DNA of 45,653 nt from Burkholderiales bacterium Ga0077543 (GTDB taxonomy: Bacteria > Pseudomonadota > Gammaproteobacteria > Burkholderiales > Burkholderiaceae_C), in assembly GCA_001464055.1 (NCBI GenBank), contig LNET01000068.1, positions 1 through 45,653 on the forward strand, given 5' to 3'. Both the position numbers and the translations under genes were made by a program. Below the pieces are notes generated by a model that saw only the letters and a list, made by a program, of their open reading frames with translations, made no database searches and was not told the origin of the DNA. Of this stretch, positions 32,565-41,570 are shown piece by piece (within the stretch, counting starts at the first letter, position 1; each line of letters starts with the position of its first letter).

Positions 32565-33677
32565 TCAACCTGTCTTGCGGCGTTGGAAAAGCCCGCCAGG
32601 CAGTCGAGCGATCTCGCCCAGCAATTCCAGCTCCAGCAGCTTGGCATTGAGCTCGGCCGTCGGCCAGCCGGTGCGGGCTTGCAGGGCGTCCAGGGTGGTG
32701 GCGTCGTAGCCCAGGGCGGCCAGCAACGGGTCGCCTTCGTCGGCGGGTTCCCCGGTGCCGGCCAGCCCGGGCAAGGGGGGCTGCCGACCGGTCGGACCGC
32801 GCAGTTCTTCAGTGACGTCGCTGGCCGACTCGACCAGCTTCGCCCCCTGCTTGATGAGGGCATGGCAACCCTTGGCCTGGGGTGAATGGATCGAGCCCGG
32901 CACGGCAAATACTTCGCGTCCCGCTTCTACCGCCATGCGCGCCGTGATCAGCGAACCCGAGCGCAGCGCGGCTTCCACCACCAGCGTGCCCTGGGCCAGG
33001 CCGGCGATGATGCGGTTGCGCAGCGGGAAGTGTTCGGGCAGTGCCGGCATGCCCGGCGCGAACTCGCTGACCAGGGCACCCTGCGCGGCAATGCGGCGGG
33101 CCAGTTCGCGGTGGGCCGGCGGGTAGACGCTGTCCAGCCCGGTACCGACCACCGCCACCGTGCCCGCACCGGCTGCCTGCAGCGCACCTTCGTGGGCGGC
33201 GCCGTCGATGCCCTGGGCCAGTCCCGAAACCACCACCCATCCCTGTTCGCCCAGCGCCCGGCCGAAAGCGCGCGCGGTGTCCAGGCCCTGCGCGCTGGCG
33301 CGGCGGCTGCCCACGATGGCCACTGCCGGCTTCGACAGCCAGCCCGGGTCGCCTTGCACGTAAAGCAGCAGCGGCGGGTCTGCCGTGGCCAGCAGCGGCG
33401 GCGGGAAACGCGGGTCGCCCAGCACCAGCACATGGTGGTTGGGCGCGGCCTTGCGCCAGGCCTGGGCGGCGGCCAGGCGCTGGTCGAATTCGGGCGGCAC
33501 CTGACCGAGCGCGGCGCTCAGGTCGGCGCCGACGATCTGGCGCAGGGTTTCTGGGCGCGCGTCGAAGACCGCGGCAGGCGAGCCGCAGGCGGCCAGCAGC
33601 ACGCGCGCGCTGGCACGGCCCAGCCCGGGCGTCTGCAGCAGCCTGAACCAGGCGCGGAAGTCGGCGTCGCTCAGCAC
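32565..33677 (-). CDS. dprA: DNA processing protein DprA
   Basis: The protein has 370 residues. The N-terminal part has a helix-hairpin-helix-like segment (LLQTPGLGRASARVLL). The Rossmann-like core shows AIVGSRRASAQG, VSGLAQGIDGAAHEGAL, VGTGLDSVYPPAHREL, FPLRNRIIAGLAQGTLVVEA and GSLITARMA, the DprA/Smf signature. A C-terminal winged-helix domain (about 305-360, TLDALQARTGWPTAEL) is present. DprA binds single-stranded DNA and loads RecA during natural transformation. I chose GTG at 33677, 23 bases after the LysM gene stop, because homologues start close to this point. The long open frame upstream only shadows the LysM gene. Confidence 0.96.
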   Translation of the reverse strand: MLSDADFRAWFRLLQTPGLGRASARVLLAACGSPAAVFDARPETLRQIVGADLSAALGQVPPEFDQRLAAAQAWRKAAPNHHVLVLGDPRFPPPLLATADPPLLLYVQGDPGWLSKPAVAIVGSRRASAQGLDTARAFGRALGEQGWVVVSGLAQGIDGAAHEGALQAAGAGTVAVVGTGLDSVYPPAHRELARRIAAQGALVSEFAPGMPALPEHFPLRNRIIAGLAQGTLVVEAALRSGSLITARMAVEAGREVFAVPGSIHSPQAKGCHALIKQGAKLVESASDVTEELRGPTGRQPPLPGLAGTGEPADEGDPLLAALGYDATTLDALQARTGWPTAELNAKLLELELLGEIARLPGGLFQRRKTG

Positions 33678-33700
33678 GCGCTGGGCTGCCCGCGCCGGGG

Positions 33701-34891
33701 TCAGGGCTGGGTGAAGCGGTCGCCCGGCACCACGGGGTCGGCCACGTTCAGGATCAGCGCATAGGACACGCGGTCGAACACGCGGAACACGAAGAGCAGG
33801 CCATGCCGTTCGTCGGGCAGTTGCATGGGGGTGCGCACGGCGCCCTGGGTGGTGTCCACCGCCGGCTTGCCGGCGCGCCACAGCGCCATCACGTGGCCGC
33901 GTTCGATGCCGTCGCGCTGGCCGCGGTTGATCGAAACGACCTGGTTCTGCCCGGCACGCAGACCGTCGCCGTAGATGGCGATGATCCGGCCGTCGACCGG
34001 CTTGGCCGGCGGGCGCGGCACGTAGGCGGCCAGTTCCTGCTGGGGCACCGGCGACAGGCGGTCGCCGACCACGGCTTCCAGCCGGGTGCTGGTGACGTTG
34101 AACGTGGCCGGCACGACGGCGGCCTTTTCGCCGCTGCCTTCCACCCCTGCGCGCGTGTATTCGGCCGTCCCCACGTAGCGGCCTTCGTAGCCGAGCACTT
34201 CGCGAGTGACCGGGTCGAGCAGCGGCTTGAGTTCGCGGAACAGGCGGAAGTCGCGTGCTCCGCCCAGGTCGCCGCGCACATAGGCGGTTTCGCCGCGCGA
34301 GACCATCACGCGGCCTTCCTGGGTGGCGACGATGCGCGGAGCGGTGGCCAGTTCGTTGCTGTCGAAGACGACGGCCTCGGTCAGGAACGGGCCGATCAGG
34401 TTGAGCGGAATCGAGGCGATGGCGCCGTTCTCGAGCAATTCCGAGCGCACCCGAGGCGACAGCTTCACGGTGCCGCCGGGCTGACCGTCGCCGGGCTGGG
34501 CCACGCGCAGCCGGGCACGGCCGTCCGACTTGTCGAGCACCAGCACCTGGCCCGGGAAGATCAGGTGCGGATTGCGGATCTGCTCCAGGTTCATGCCCCA
34601 GAGTTCGGGCCAGCGCCAGGGCTGCTTCAGGAACAGGCCGGAAATGCCCCAGAGCGTGTCACCGCGCTGCACGGTGTGCGAGTCGGGTGCGTTCGGGGCC
34701 AGGTCGGCCAGGGCCACGCCGGCCTGTGCGACCTGCTGGGCGGTGGCGCGTTGGCCCGGCGTGATGGGGAAGTTGGGCTGTGCCAGCGCGGCCGTGGCAC
34801 CCAGGCCCAGCAGCAAGCTGCAACTCAGGCCGCACGTCAGACCGCGAAATCGGGCCGGCGCGCTGCGGGCGGTTCGGGGGGTGGGAAGCAT
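33701..34891 (-). CDS. Secreted LysM-domain protein
   Basis: The 396-residue protein has a signal peptide (core CGLSCSLLLGLGATAALA, cleavage probably ALA-Q near 37) and one LysM domain at about 72-119 (SHTVQRGDTLWGIS, then NPHLIFPGQVLVL) that binds peptidoglycan. The remaining 270 residues form a conserved but uncharacterised region common to LysM proteins encoded next to dprA in betaproteobacteria. It should act in the periplasm. ATG at 34891 was chosen; another in-frame ATG seven codons upstream (34912) is possible. It is first in the LysM-dprA-smg series and divergent from def. Confidence 0.9.
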   Translation of the reverse strand: MLPTPRTARSAPARFRGLTCGLSCSLLLGLGATAALAQPNFPITPGQRATAQQVAQAGVALADLAPNAPDSHTVQRGDTLWGISGLFLKQPWRWPELWGMNLEQIRNPHLIFPGQVLVLDKSDGRARLRVAQPGDGQPGGTVKLSPRVRSELLENGAIASIPLNLIGPFLTEAVVFDSNELATAPRIVATQEGRVMVSRGETAYVRGDLGGARDFRLFRELKPLLDPVTREVLGYEGRYVGTAEYTRAGVEGSGEKAAVVPATFNVTSTRLEAVVGDRLSPVPQQELAAYVPRPPAKPVDGRIIAIYGDGLRAGQNQVVSINRGQRDGIERGHVMALWRAGKPAVDTTQGAVRTPMQLPDERHGLLFVFRVFDRVSYALILNVADPVVPGDRFTQP

Positions 34892-35149
34892 GTCGATGTC
34901 TGGTCTCCGCATCGGGCCGTGGCCACTGTGGGCGCCGTGTTCGCGCAGGGGGTGGGGCGATGTCAAAATCGGGTCTCGGCATGCCGTACTTGGAAAGCGC
35001 GGCATGCGCCTCACCTACCTCGCTCCATTCTGCCCCCAAAACTGCCCGCAAAGGCCCGGCCCAGGCCCCGTGAACGCCCGCTCAGGCCCCGGCCTGTGCA
35101 TGCTGTCACGGCAGCGCCTTCTGCCGGCGCCAGAACGCAACGCTGATCC

Positions 35150-35662
35150 ATGGCCCAACTGCCCATCCTTCGCTATCCCGACCCCCGCCTGCACACCGTG
35201 GCCCGCCCCGTGGCAGACGTGAACGAACGTATCCGGCAACTGGTCGACGACCTGATCGAGACCATGTATGCCAATGAAGGTGTCGGCCTGGCCGCCACGC
35301 AGGTCGACGTGCACGAAAGGGTCATCGTCATGGACACCTCGGAGGCGCATGACCAGCCCTTGGTACTGATCAACCCCGAGATCATCGAGCGCAGCGCCGA
35401 GCTGGCGCTGGGCGAGGAAGGCTGCCTGTCGGTCCCCACCATCTACGACAAGGTCGAGCGCCATGCCCGGGTCACGGTGCGCGCCCTGGGCCGTGACGGC
35501 CAGCCTTTCGAATTGCAGGCCGAGGGCCTGACCTCGGTGTGCGTCCAGCACGAGATGGACCACCTGCTGGGCAAGGTGTTCGTCGAATACCTCAGCAATC
35601 TCAAGCGCGACCGCATCCGCACCAAGATGATCAAGAAGACCCGCGACGAGCAGCGTGGCTGA
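35150..35662 (+). CDS. def: Peptide deformylase
   Basis: The 170-residue protein has the three catalytic motifs: GVGLAATQ at about 45-52, EEGCLSVP near 89-96 and QHEMDHLLG near 132-140, in which Cys and two His bind the metal and Glu is the general base. It removes formyl groups from nascent proteins. It is 9 bases upstream of fmt, the classic pairing with the enzyme that adds the formyl group to initiator tRNA. The 258-base gap before it, shared with the LysM gene, has a TCAAAAT stretch near 34970 but no confident promoter. Confidence 0.98.
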   Translation: MAQLPILRYPDPRLHTVARPVADVNERIRQLVDDLIETMYANEGVGLAATQVDVHERVIVMDTSEAHDQPLVLINPEIIERSAELALGEEGCLSVPTIYDKVERHARVTVRALGRDGQPFELQAEGLTSVCVQHEMDHLLGKVFVEYLSNLKRDRIRTKMIKKTRDEQRG

Positions 35663-35671
35663 GCGCTGGCC

Positions 35672-36622
35672 ATGACGGCACTGCGCGTGGCCTATGCCGG
35701 CACACCGGAGTTCGCACGGGTGGCCTTGCAGGCCATCGTCGACGCCGGCTGGACGGTGCCGCTGGTGCTGACCCAGCCAGACCGGCCGGCAGGCCGCGGG
35801 CTGAAGCTGCAGCCCTCGGCCGTGAAACAGCTGGCGCTGGAACGTGGTTTGGCCCTGGCGCAGCCGCAGGGCCTGAAGCTGGACGGCCGATTTGCTGCCG
35901 ATGCGCAGGCCGCGCAGGCTGCCCTGCAGGCCGCGGCGCCCGATGTGATGGTGGTGGCGGCCTACGGCCTGATCCTGCCGGCCTGGGTGCTGGCCTTGCC
36001 GCGCCTGGGTTGCCTGAACATCCACGGTTCGCTGCTGCCGCGCTGGCGCGGCGCCGCCCCCATCCAGCGCGCGATCGAGGCCGGCGACACCCAGACCGGC
36101 ATCACCCTGATGCAGATGGACGCCGGCTTGGACACCGGAGCCATGCTGCTGACCGAAGCCAGCGCCATCGGCCCCGACGACACCACCACCACCGTGCATG
36201 ACCGTCTGGCCGCCATCGGCGCGCGCCTGGTGCTGCAAGGCCTGCAGGCGGCGCAAGCCGGACAGCTGCGGCCGCAGAAACAGCCCGATGCCGGCGTGAG
36301 CTACGCCCACAAGATCGACAAGGCCGAGGCCGCCATCGACTGGCAGGCCGACGCTCGGGTGATCGAACGGCGGTTGCGGGCTTTCGATCCTTTTCCCGGC
36401 GCCACGGCGGTGCTGGCCGGGCAGACCGTGAAGCTGTGGCGCGGCCGCGTGGTGGCCAACGACGCCGGCGTTGCGCCCGGGTGCTGGCTGCCCTGCGCCG
36501 AAGGCCGGCTGGTGATGGCCTGCGGCAGCGGCGCGCTGGAATGGCTGGAACTGCAGCTGCCCGGCGGCCGGCGCATGCCGGTGCGCGACTGGCGCCAGCG
36601 TTTTCCTGGCGCAGTGCCTTGA
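35672..36622 (+). CDS. fmt: Methionyl-tRNA formyltransferase
   Basis: The 316-residue protein starts [11 protein letters not shown] and has [17 protein letters not shown] with the catalytic Asn-His pair, and QMDAGLDTG with the catalytic aspartate. The C-terminal oligonucleotide-binding-like domain (about 205-310) includes FDPFPGATA. It formylates Met-tRNA(fMet) using 10-formyltetrahydrofolate. Length matches E. coli Fmt (315). It follows def by 9 bases and is probably cotranscribed with it. The usual next genes, htpX or rsmB, are absent. Confidence 0.98.
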   Translation: MTALRVAYAGTPEFARVALQAIVDAGWTVPLVLTQPDRPAGRGLKLQPSAVKQLALERGLALAQPQGLKLDGRFAADAQAAQAALQAAAPDVMVVAAYGLILPAWVLALPRLGCLNIHGSLLPRWRGAAPIQRAIEAGDTQTGITLMQMDAGLDTGAMLLTEASAIGPDDTTTTVHDRLAAIGARLVLQGLQAAQAGQLRPQKQPDAGVSYAHKIDKAEAAIDWQADARVIERRLRAFDPFPGATAVLAGQTVKLWRGRVVANDAGVAPGCWLPCAEGRLVMACGSGALEWLELQLPGGRRMPVRDWRQRFPGAVP

Positions 36623-36733
36623 ACAAGCTGCGCTCAATCCGGTAGTTCCGGCGTTTGCCGTGTCCGGTGGGGCTTCAGCTGGGGCCGGCTCGGGTCGATA
36701 TCCCGGACGTCGCACTTTGTTTCGAGGCCACCC

Positions 36734-37177
36734 GTGCCGAACGCCCCGCTTCATCTTCGCCATGCTCGCCTGCTTCTGGCCTTGCTGGCCTGCCTGTGGC
36801 TGGCTGCTTGCGACCAGCTCGGCATCGAGTCGGCCACGGCCGTCGCTGCCAAGCGCGAGGCCGACGGCAAGGCCATCGGCGCCGGCTGCCGCCATGCTGC
36901 ACGCTCCATCGAGCAGTGTTTCGAGACGAACAAACGCGCCGACCGCGCCGCGGTGTTTGCCGGCTGGCGCGAGATGGAAGACTACATGCGCGAAAACAAG
37001 ATCGAGGCCGTGCCCGCGCCCGTCGAGCCCGTGAGCACCAAAGCCGAGGAGGAATCCGAGGCTTCGGCCGACAAGCCGGCCAAGGTCGGCAAGGCCGACC
37101 CTGCAAACCCTTCCGACAAGTCCGATAAACCCGAAAAGTCGGCAGCCGCCAGGCCTGCCGCGAAGTCGGGTACCTGA
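36734..37177 (+). CDS. Small putative lipoprotein, uncharacterised
   Basis: The 147-residue protein has a lipoprotein signal ending LAAC, with Cys26 as the lipid-modified residue. After it comes a short helical region with two cysteines (GCRHAARSIEQCFE near 50-63) and a Lys/Ala/Pro/Asp-rich low-complexity tail (about 95-147). I recognise no family. The start is GTG at 36734. It stands alone, 111 bases after fmt, with the DUF2807 gene 127 bases downstream. The two cysteines may form a disulphide. Evidence that it is a real gene is the signal peptide plus lipobox and matching codon bias. Confidence 0.68.
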   Translation: MPNAPLHLRHARLLLALLACLWLAACDQLGIESATAVAAKREADGKAIGAGCRHAARSIEQCFETNKRADRAAVFAGWREMEDYMRENKIEAVPAPVEPVSTKAEEESEASADKPAKVGKADPANPSDKSDKPEKSAAARPAAKSGT

Positions 37178-37303
37178 GCGGGCACCTGAGGTCGCGGCGG
37201 CCGCATTCCGTCGGCCCGGCCTGCATTGCGTCGCGCGGCACTCGCCGCAGAACGCTTGCTGCTGCACATTCGCGTCATTCCCCACCTGCCCCTGGAGTGC
37301 CGC

Positions 37304-38017
37304 ATGACCCGCCATCGACCTTTTGCCACCGCCCTGTTTGCCGTCCTGGTCGGGCTGGCGGCCCTGCCCCAGGCCAGCCAGGCTGGCACCGAGAACCGCG
37401 AGCTTCCGGCGTTCAGCGAAATTTCGGTGCGCAACGGCGCCACCGTCCAGGTCAGCCAGGGTGAACAGGCCTCGGTCCGTGTGACCGCCGACGACGCCGT
37501 GTTGCCGCTGCTGGAGACGGTGGTCGAGAAGGACCGGCTGGAAATCCGCTGGAAGCGCGGCGAGAACGCCTACGACCTGATGCGGCGCCATGGCCGTGTC
37601 ACCGTGGCCGTGGTGATGCCCCGGCTGACCGCTCTGTCGGTGGCCGGCTCGGGCGACGTCGAGGTGGCCGCTTTCAACACGCCCAAGCTCAGCGTGTCCG
37701 TGGCCGGCTCGGGCAGCGCAAGGCTGGACAAGCTGGTCGGCGACGAACTGGGCGTGCGCGTGGCCGGCAGCGGCGACATCCGGGGCAGCGGCCAGGTCTC
37801 CAGCCTGACGATCAGCGTCGCTGGCAGCGGCGACGTCGGCCTGGCCGAACTGAAAGCCGATGAAGTCTCGGTGCGCATCGCCGGCAGCGGCGACGTGAAA
37901 GTTCACGCCGACAAGACCTTGAAGGTCAGCATTGCCGGCAGTGGCGACATCGTCTACAGCGGCGACCCGGTGGTGACGCGTTCGGTCGCCGGCAGCGGCA
38001 ACATCAGCAAACGCTGA
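37304..38017 (+). CDS. Secreted DUF2807 (GIN-domain) protein with AGSG repeats
   Basis: The 237-residue protein has a signal peptide (LVGLAALPQASQAG, cleavage near 27). The mature part contains seven copies of [VI]AGSG[DSN] spaced 18 to 20 residues apart, consistent with rungs of a right-handed beta-helix. This is the DUF2807/head-GIN domain family, described as a putative autotransporter adhesin head; its function is unproven. The start ATG at 37304 has CTGGAG ten bases upstream, a good ribosome-binding site. It ends 78 bases before azlC. Confidence 0.9.
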   Translation: MTRHRPFATALFAVLVGLAALPQASQAGTENRELPAFSEISVRNGATVQVSQGEQASVRVTADDAVLPLLETVVEKDRLEIRWKRGENAYDLMRRHGRVTVAVVMPRLTALSVAGSGDVEVAAFNTPKLSVSVAGSGSARLDKLVGDELGVRVAGSGDIRGSGQVSSLTISVAGSGDVGLAELKADEVSVRIAGSGDVKVHADKTLKVSIAGSGDIVYSGDPVVTRSVAGSGNISKR

Positions 38018-38083
38018 ACCGTGCCTGAAACCGATCTGAACCCGATCTGAAGCCGGGCTTCGGCTGGGTTGCGGCCAGGCGGC

Positions 38084-38089
38084 GACAAT
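38084..38089 (+). promoter_or_regulatory. Candidate -10 element immediately upstream of azlC
   Basis: GACAAT is followed by six bases and then the GTG start of azlC, so initiation at the usual distance would give an mRNA with no leader. The -35 hexamer is not clear. Confidence 0.38.
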
Positions 38090-38095
38090 CGGGCA

Positions 38096-38830
38096 GTGTC
38101 TGTTTCCTGCCCCCCTGTTCCTGCTGTCGGCCCGCTGTGGCGCCACCCTGAGTTCGCCCGGGGTGCGCGCGAGATGGTGGGCACTGCCCTGGGCATTGCC
38201 GCCTGGGGGCTGATCACCGGCGTGGCCATGGGCAACAGCGGGCTGGGCGTGCCGCTGTCGGTGATGATGTCCTTGCTGGTCTTTGCCGGCAGCGCACAAC
38301 TGGCCGTGCTGCCTTTGTTGACCAGCGGCGCGCCGATCTGGGTGGTGTGGGCCACGGCCTTGTGCGTGAACCTGCGCTTCGTCATCTTCAGCGCCCAGTG
38401 GCGCCCGTACCTGATGGGCTACACCCGGCTGCAGCGACTGCGCATGGGCTACTTCACGGCCGACCTGAACTACGTGATGTTCATGCGCCGATTCCCCGAA
38501 CCCAAGCCCGCGCCCGAACAGGCGCCTTACTTTTGGGGCGGCGTGGCCACCAACTGGTTGGCCTGGCAGGTGCCGTCGCTGCTGGGCATCTTCCTGGCCG
38601 ACAGCATTCCCGTGCACTGGGGCATCGGTTTCGCCGGTACGCTGGCGCTGCTGGGCATCGCGGCTTCGCTGCTGGCCGACCGGGCCACGGCCGTGGCCGG
38701 TGCCGTGGCCGGCTGCGCTGCGGTGGCGGCTTACGCGCTGCCCTTGAAGCTGAACATCGTGGTGGCCATTGCCGCGGCCGTGGCCATGGCCCTGCTCATC
38801 GACCAGGGCGCGCGCCGGCGCGCTGCCTGA
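38096..38830 (+). CDS. azlC: AzlC family branched-chain amino acid exporter, large subunit
   Basis: The 244-residue integral membrane protein has the AzlC layout: [19 protein letters not shown] at the start, [16 protein letters not shown] near 65-80, and [16 protein letters not shown] near 92-107. Together with the small subunit AzlD it exports branched-chain amino acids and analogues. I use GTG at 38096 so that the conserved F-x-x-G segment is included; an ATG at 38174 would cut it off. No ribosome-binding site is visible before the GTG, which fits a leaderless mRNA. It lies 6 bases before azlD. Confidence 0.92.
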   Translation: MSVSCPPVPAVGPLWRHPEFARGAREMVGTALGIAAWGLITGVAMGNSGLGVPLSVMMSLLVFAGSAQLAVLPLLTSGAPIWVVWATALCVNLRFVIFSAQWRPYLMGYTRLQRLRMGYFTADLNYVMFMRRFPEPKPAPEQAPYFWGGVATNWLAWQVPSLLGIFLADSIPVHWGIGFAGTLALLGIAASLLADRATAVAGAVAGCAAVAAYALPLKLNIVVAIAAAVAMALLIDQGARRRAA

Positions 38831-38836
38831 AGCGCC

Positions 38837-39166
38837 ATGGGCACCTGGGAAGCCGTTCTCGCCATCATCGGCCTGACCGTGATCACGGTGGTGACGCGCT
38901 CCTTCTTCTTCATGTCCGACCGGGAATTGCCCATCCCGGCCTGGGTCCATCAGGGACTGCGCTTTGCCCCGCTGGCAGCGCTGGCCGCGGTGGTCGTCCC
39001 CGAGATCGTGATGACGGACGGCCAACTCATCGACACCTGGCAGGACGCACGCCTGTTTGCCGCCGCCGCCGCGCTGGGCTATTTCTTCTGGCGCCGCGGC
39101 ATCCTGGGCACCATCCTCACCGGCATGGCCGTGCTCTTGCCGCTGAAGCTGGGCCTGGGCTGGTAG
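38837..39166 (+). CDS. azlD: AzlD family branched-chain amino acid exporter, small subunit
   Basis: The 109-residue membrane protein is predicted to have four helices and has [12 protein letters not shown] near 14-25 and [16 protein letters not shown] near 42-57, the AzlD signature. It should form the exporter with AzlC, encoded 6 bases upstream. It ends 62 bases before pgk, with no clear terminator between. Confidence 0.93.
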   Translation: MGTWEAVLAIIGLTVITVVTRSFFFMSDRELPIPAWVHQGLRFAPLAALAAVVVPEIVMTDGQLIDTWQDARLFAAAAALGYFFWRRGILGTILTGMAVLLPLKLGLGW

Positions 39167-39228
39167 CCCCGACCCGCTGTTGGCCCGCACACCGTTTTTC
39201 CCTTTTTCATTCCATCCTGGAGGCGACG

Positions 39229-40422
39229 ATGAACGTGAAGCGACTGGCAGACCTGATCGAACGTGGCGAACTGGCGGGCAAGCGTGTCTTCATCCGCGCC
39301 GACCTCAACGTGCCGCAGGACGACCACGGCCAGATCACCGAAGACACCCGCATCCGTGCCAGCGTGCCGGCGGTGCGCATGGCCCTGGACGCGGGCGCGG
39401 CGGTGATGGTCACCTCGCACCTGGGCCGGCCCACCGAAGGCGAATTCAAGCCTGCCGACAGCCTGGCCCCGGTGGCGGTGCGGATGGCCGAGCTGCTGGG
39501 TGCGCCGGTGCCGCTGGTGTCGAACTGGGTCGACGGCGTGTCCGTGGCGCCCGGCCAGGTGGTGATGCTCGAGAACTGCCGCCTGAACAAGGGCGAGAAG
39601 AAGAACGACGATGCGCTGGCGCGCAAGATGGCCAAGCTGTGCGACGTGTTCGTGCACGACGCCTTCGGCACCGCCCACCGCGCCGAGGCCAGCACCTACG
39701 GTATCGCCCAGTACGCGCCGGTGGCCTGCGCCGGGCCCCTGCTGTCGGCCGAGATCGACGCCATCACGAAAGCCCTGGCCCACCCGAAGCGGCCGCTGGT
39801 GGCCATCGTCGCAGGCAGCAAGGTCAGCACCAAGCTCACCATCCTGAAGGCCTTGTCGGAAAAGGTCGACGGCCTGATCGTCGGCGGCGGCATCGCCAAC
39901 ACCTTCCTGCTCGCGATGGGCCTGCCCATCGGCCACAGCCTGGCCGAGCCCGACCTGGTGGCCGAGGCCCGCGCCGTCATCGACGCGATGAAGGCGCGCG
40001 GCGCCGCGGTGCCGATTCCGGTCGACGTGGTCACCGCCAAGAAGTTCGCGGCCGACGCGCCGGCCACGGTCAAGGCCGTGGCCGATGTCGCAGCCGACGA
40101 CCTGATCCTGGACGTGGGCCCGCAGACCGCAGCCCTGCTCGCGGCGCAGCTGATGGCGGCCGGCACCATCGTCTGGAACGGTCCGGTGGGCGTGTTCGAG
40201 TTCGACGCCTTCAGCCATGGCACGGAAGCGGTTGCGCGCGCGGTGGCGGCCAGCCCGGCCTTCAGCATTGCCGGCGGCGGCGACACGCTGGCGGCGATTG
40301 CCAAGTACGGCATCGAGGACGACATCGGCTACATCTCGACCGGCGGAGGCGCCTTTCTGGAAGTGCTGGAAGGCAAGACCCTGCCGGCCTTCGAGATCCT
40401 GGCGCGGCGCGCGGCGGCCTGA
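39229..40422 (+). CDS. pgk: Phosphoglycerate kinase
   Basis: The 397-residue protein has the family signature [12 protein letters not shown] near 19-30, [37 protein letters not shown] and GGGDTLAAI. It interconverts 3-phosphoglycerate and 1,3-bisphosphoglycerate with ATP in the cytoplasm. GGAGGCGACG directly before the ATG at 39229 is a strong ribosome-binding site, so the much longer open frame upstream is irrelevant. It is convergent with the cyclase-like gene (19 bases between stops). The order pgk - pyk - fba is typical in betaproteobacteria. Confidence 0.98.
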   Translation: MNVKRLADLIERGELAGKRVFIRADLNVPQDDHGQITEDTRIRASVPAVRMALDAGAAVMVTSHLGRPTEGEFKPADSLAPVAVRMAELLGAPVPLVSNWVDGVSVAPGQVVMLENCRLNKGEKKNDDALARKMAKLCDVFVHDAFGTAHRAEASTYGIAQYAPVACAGPLLSAEIDAITKALAHPKRPLVAIVAGSKVSTKLTILKALSEKVDGLIVGGGIANTFLLAMGLPIGHSLAEPDLVAEARAVIDAMKARGAAVPIPVDVVTAKKFAADAPATVKAVADVAADDLILDVGPQTAALLAAQLMAAGTIVWNGPVGVFEFDAFSHGTEAVARAVAASPAFSIAGGGDTLAAIAKYGIEDDIGYISTGGGAFLEVLEGKTLPAFEILARRAAA

Positions 40423-40441
40423 ATCTGCCGCCCCGGCGGCC

Positions 40442-41428
40442 TTACTGCCCCGGCTTGCGGATCATCGTGGCGCCGTGAGCGTCGTCAGGCGCGTCCATGG
40501 CCGGGCCGACCAGGCGCAAGGTGAGCGTGTCGGCCACGCGGATGCGCGAACCGCTGAGCACCGGCGCGTCGATGCCTTTCTGGATGCGCTGGCCATCGAT
40601 CGAGGTTTCGCTGTCGGACAGGGCACGCAGGCGCAGGCCGTCGGCCACGCGGCGCAGTTCGAAGTGCCAGCGGCTGATGAGCCGTGCGCGCTCGGGATCG
40701 GGGTGCACGAGCACGATGTCGTTGGCGCGCGAGCCTTCGTGTTCCGGCAGGCGACCGAAGCTGACGATGTCCTGCTGGGGCAGTTCCATCCACTCGCCGG
40801 TTTCCTCGATCAGAAGGCGGCGCGGGAAGGCCGCCGGGTCGCGCCAGTCCAGTTGCAGCAGTTCCACGGGCTGCGCCAGCCCCTTCAGTTCACGCTTGCC
40901 CAGGGCGTGGCAGATGAGGCGCTGCGTCGCGTCGAGTTCCTTGAAGACCTGTCGCGTCAGGCAGGTGGCGCCGGCCTCGGCCACGCGCGCCACCCGCGCC
41001 GCCACGTGCACGGCGTCGCCGGTGACGGCCTGGCCGTCGGTCAGCACCATGCCCCAGTGCAGGCCGATGCGCACCGACAACTGGTGCGCACGTGCGCGCA
41101 CGGCGTTGTCGCGTGCCATGGCCTGGTGGAAGGCAATCACGCCGCGCACCCCGGCGCCGGCGTTGGGGAAGACGCAGAAGGCGCCGTCGCCCACGGCGTC
41201 CACCAGGCGGCCGCCATTGGGCGCGAAACCCTGGTTCAGCAGGTCGAAGTGGCGCTGGTGCATCTGGCGGCCCATCGCGTCGCCATGGCGTGCGAAATAG
41301 GGCGTGGAGCCGACGATGTCGGAGAAGACCATCAGCAGCGGCCGCTCGAAACGGCGCGAGAGCTCCTGCTGCAGTTGGTTCTGCAGCCTGATGATTTCCG
41401 TGAGCGTGAGGTTGCCGAGTTCGAACAT
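40442..41428 (-). CDS. Class III nucleotidyl cyclase-like protein with C-terminal FHA domain
   Basis: The 328-residue protein has a cyclase homology domain (about 28-195). Both metal aspartates are present: Asp37 in SDIVGST and Asp81 in VGDG. The position that is usually the adenine-specifying Lys (KTIGD) is Asp77, and the Asn of the transition-state NxxAAR motif is His141; the Arg (145) is kept. So it may be a degenerate or unusual cyclase. A C-terminal FHA domain (about 218-310, FGR ... ISRWH) binds phosphothreonine. There is no membrane segment. A signalling role linked to protein phosphorylation is inferred. The start at 41428 omits seven upstream residues of weak support. It is divergent from pyk. 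Confidence 0.87.
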   Translation of the reverse strand: MFELGNLTLTEIIRLQNQLQQELSRRFERPLLMVFSDIVGSTPYFARHGDAMGRQMHQRHFDLLNQGFAPNGGRLVDAVGDGAFCVFPNAGAGVRGVIAFHQAMARDNAVRARAHQLSVRIGLHWGMVLTDGQAVTGDAVHVAARVARVAEAGATCLTRQVFKELDATQRLICHALGKRELKGLAQPVELLQLDWRDPAAFPRRLLIEETGEWMELPQQDIVSFGRLPEHEGSRANDIVLVHPDPERARLISRWHFELRRVADGLRLRALSDSETSIDGQRIQKGIDAPVLSGSRIRVADTLTLRLVGPAMDAPDDAHGATMIRKPGQ

Positions 41429-41526
41429 GGGTTTGCAGCCGCAGGCCAAGACGGATTGTGTACGCAGTGTGGGCCGCTGCCACTGCGGGCCATCCTCACC
41501 TTAACGGGCAAGACCGGGGTCGCGCC

Positions 41527-41532
41527 CATAAT
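41527..41532 (+). promoter_or_regulatory. Candidate -10 element for pyk
   Basis: CATAAT lies 38 bases before the pyk ATG, with GGAG (41560-41563) seven bases before the start. No consensus -35 is visible. Confidence 0.4.
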
Positions 41533-41570
41533 CTCCGTGCGCAATTCGCTTATTCCCCCGGAGCCTGTTC

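Noticed and set aside
35015..39190. A 1391-codon stop-free frame on the minus strand across def, fmt and azlCD
   Set aside because: It is antisense to six well-supported genes, has no family motif and has the His/Gly/Gln/Arg-rich composition of a GC-bias shadow frame.
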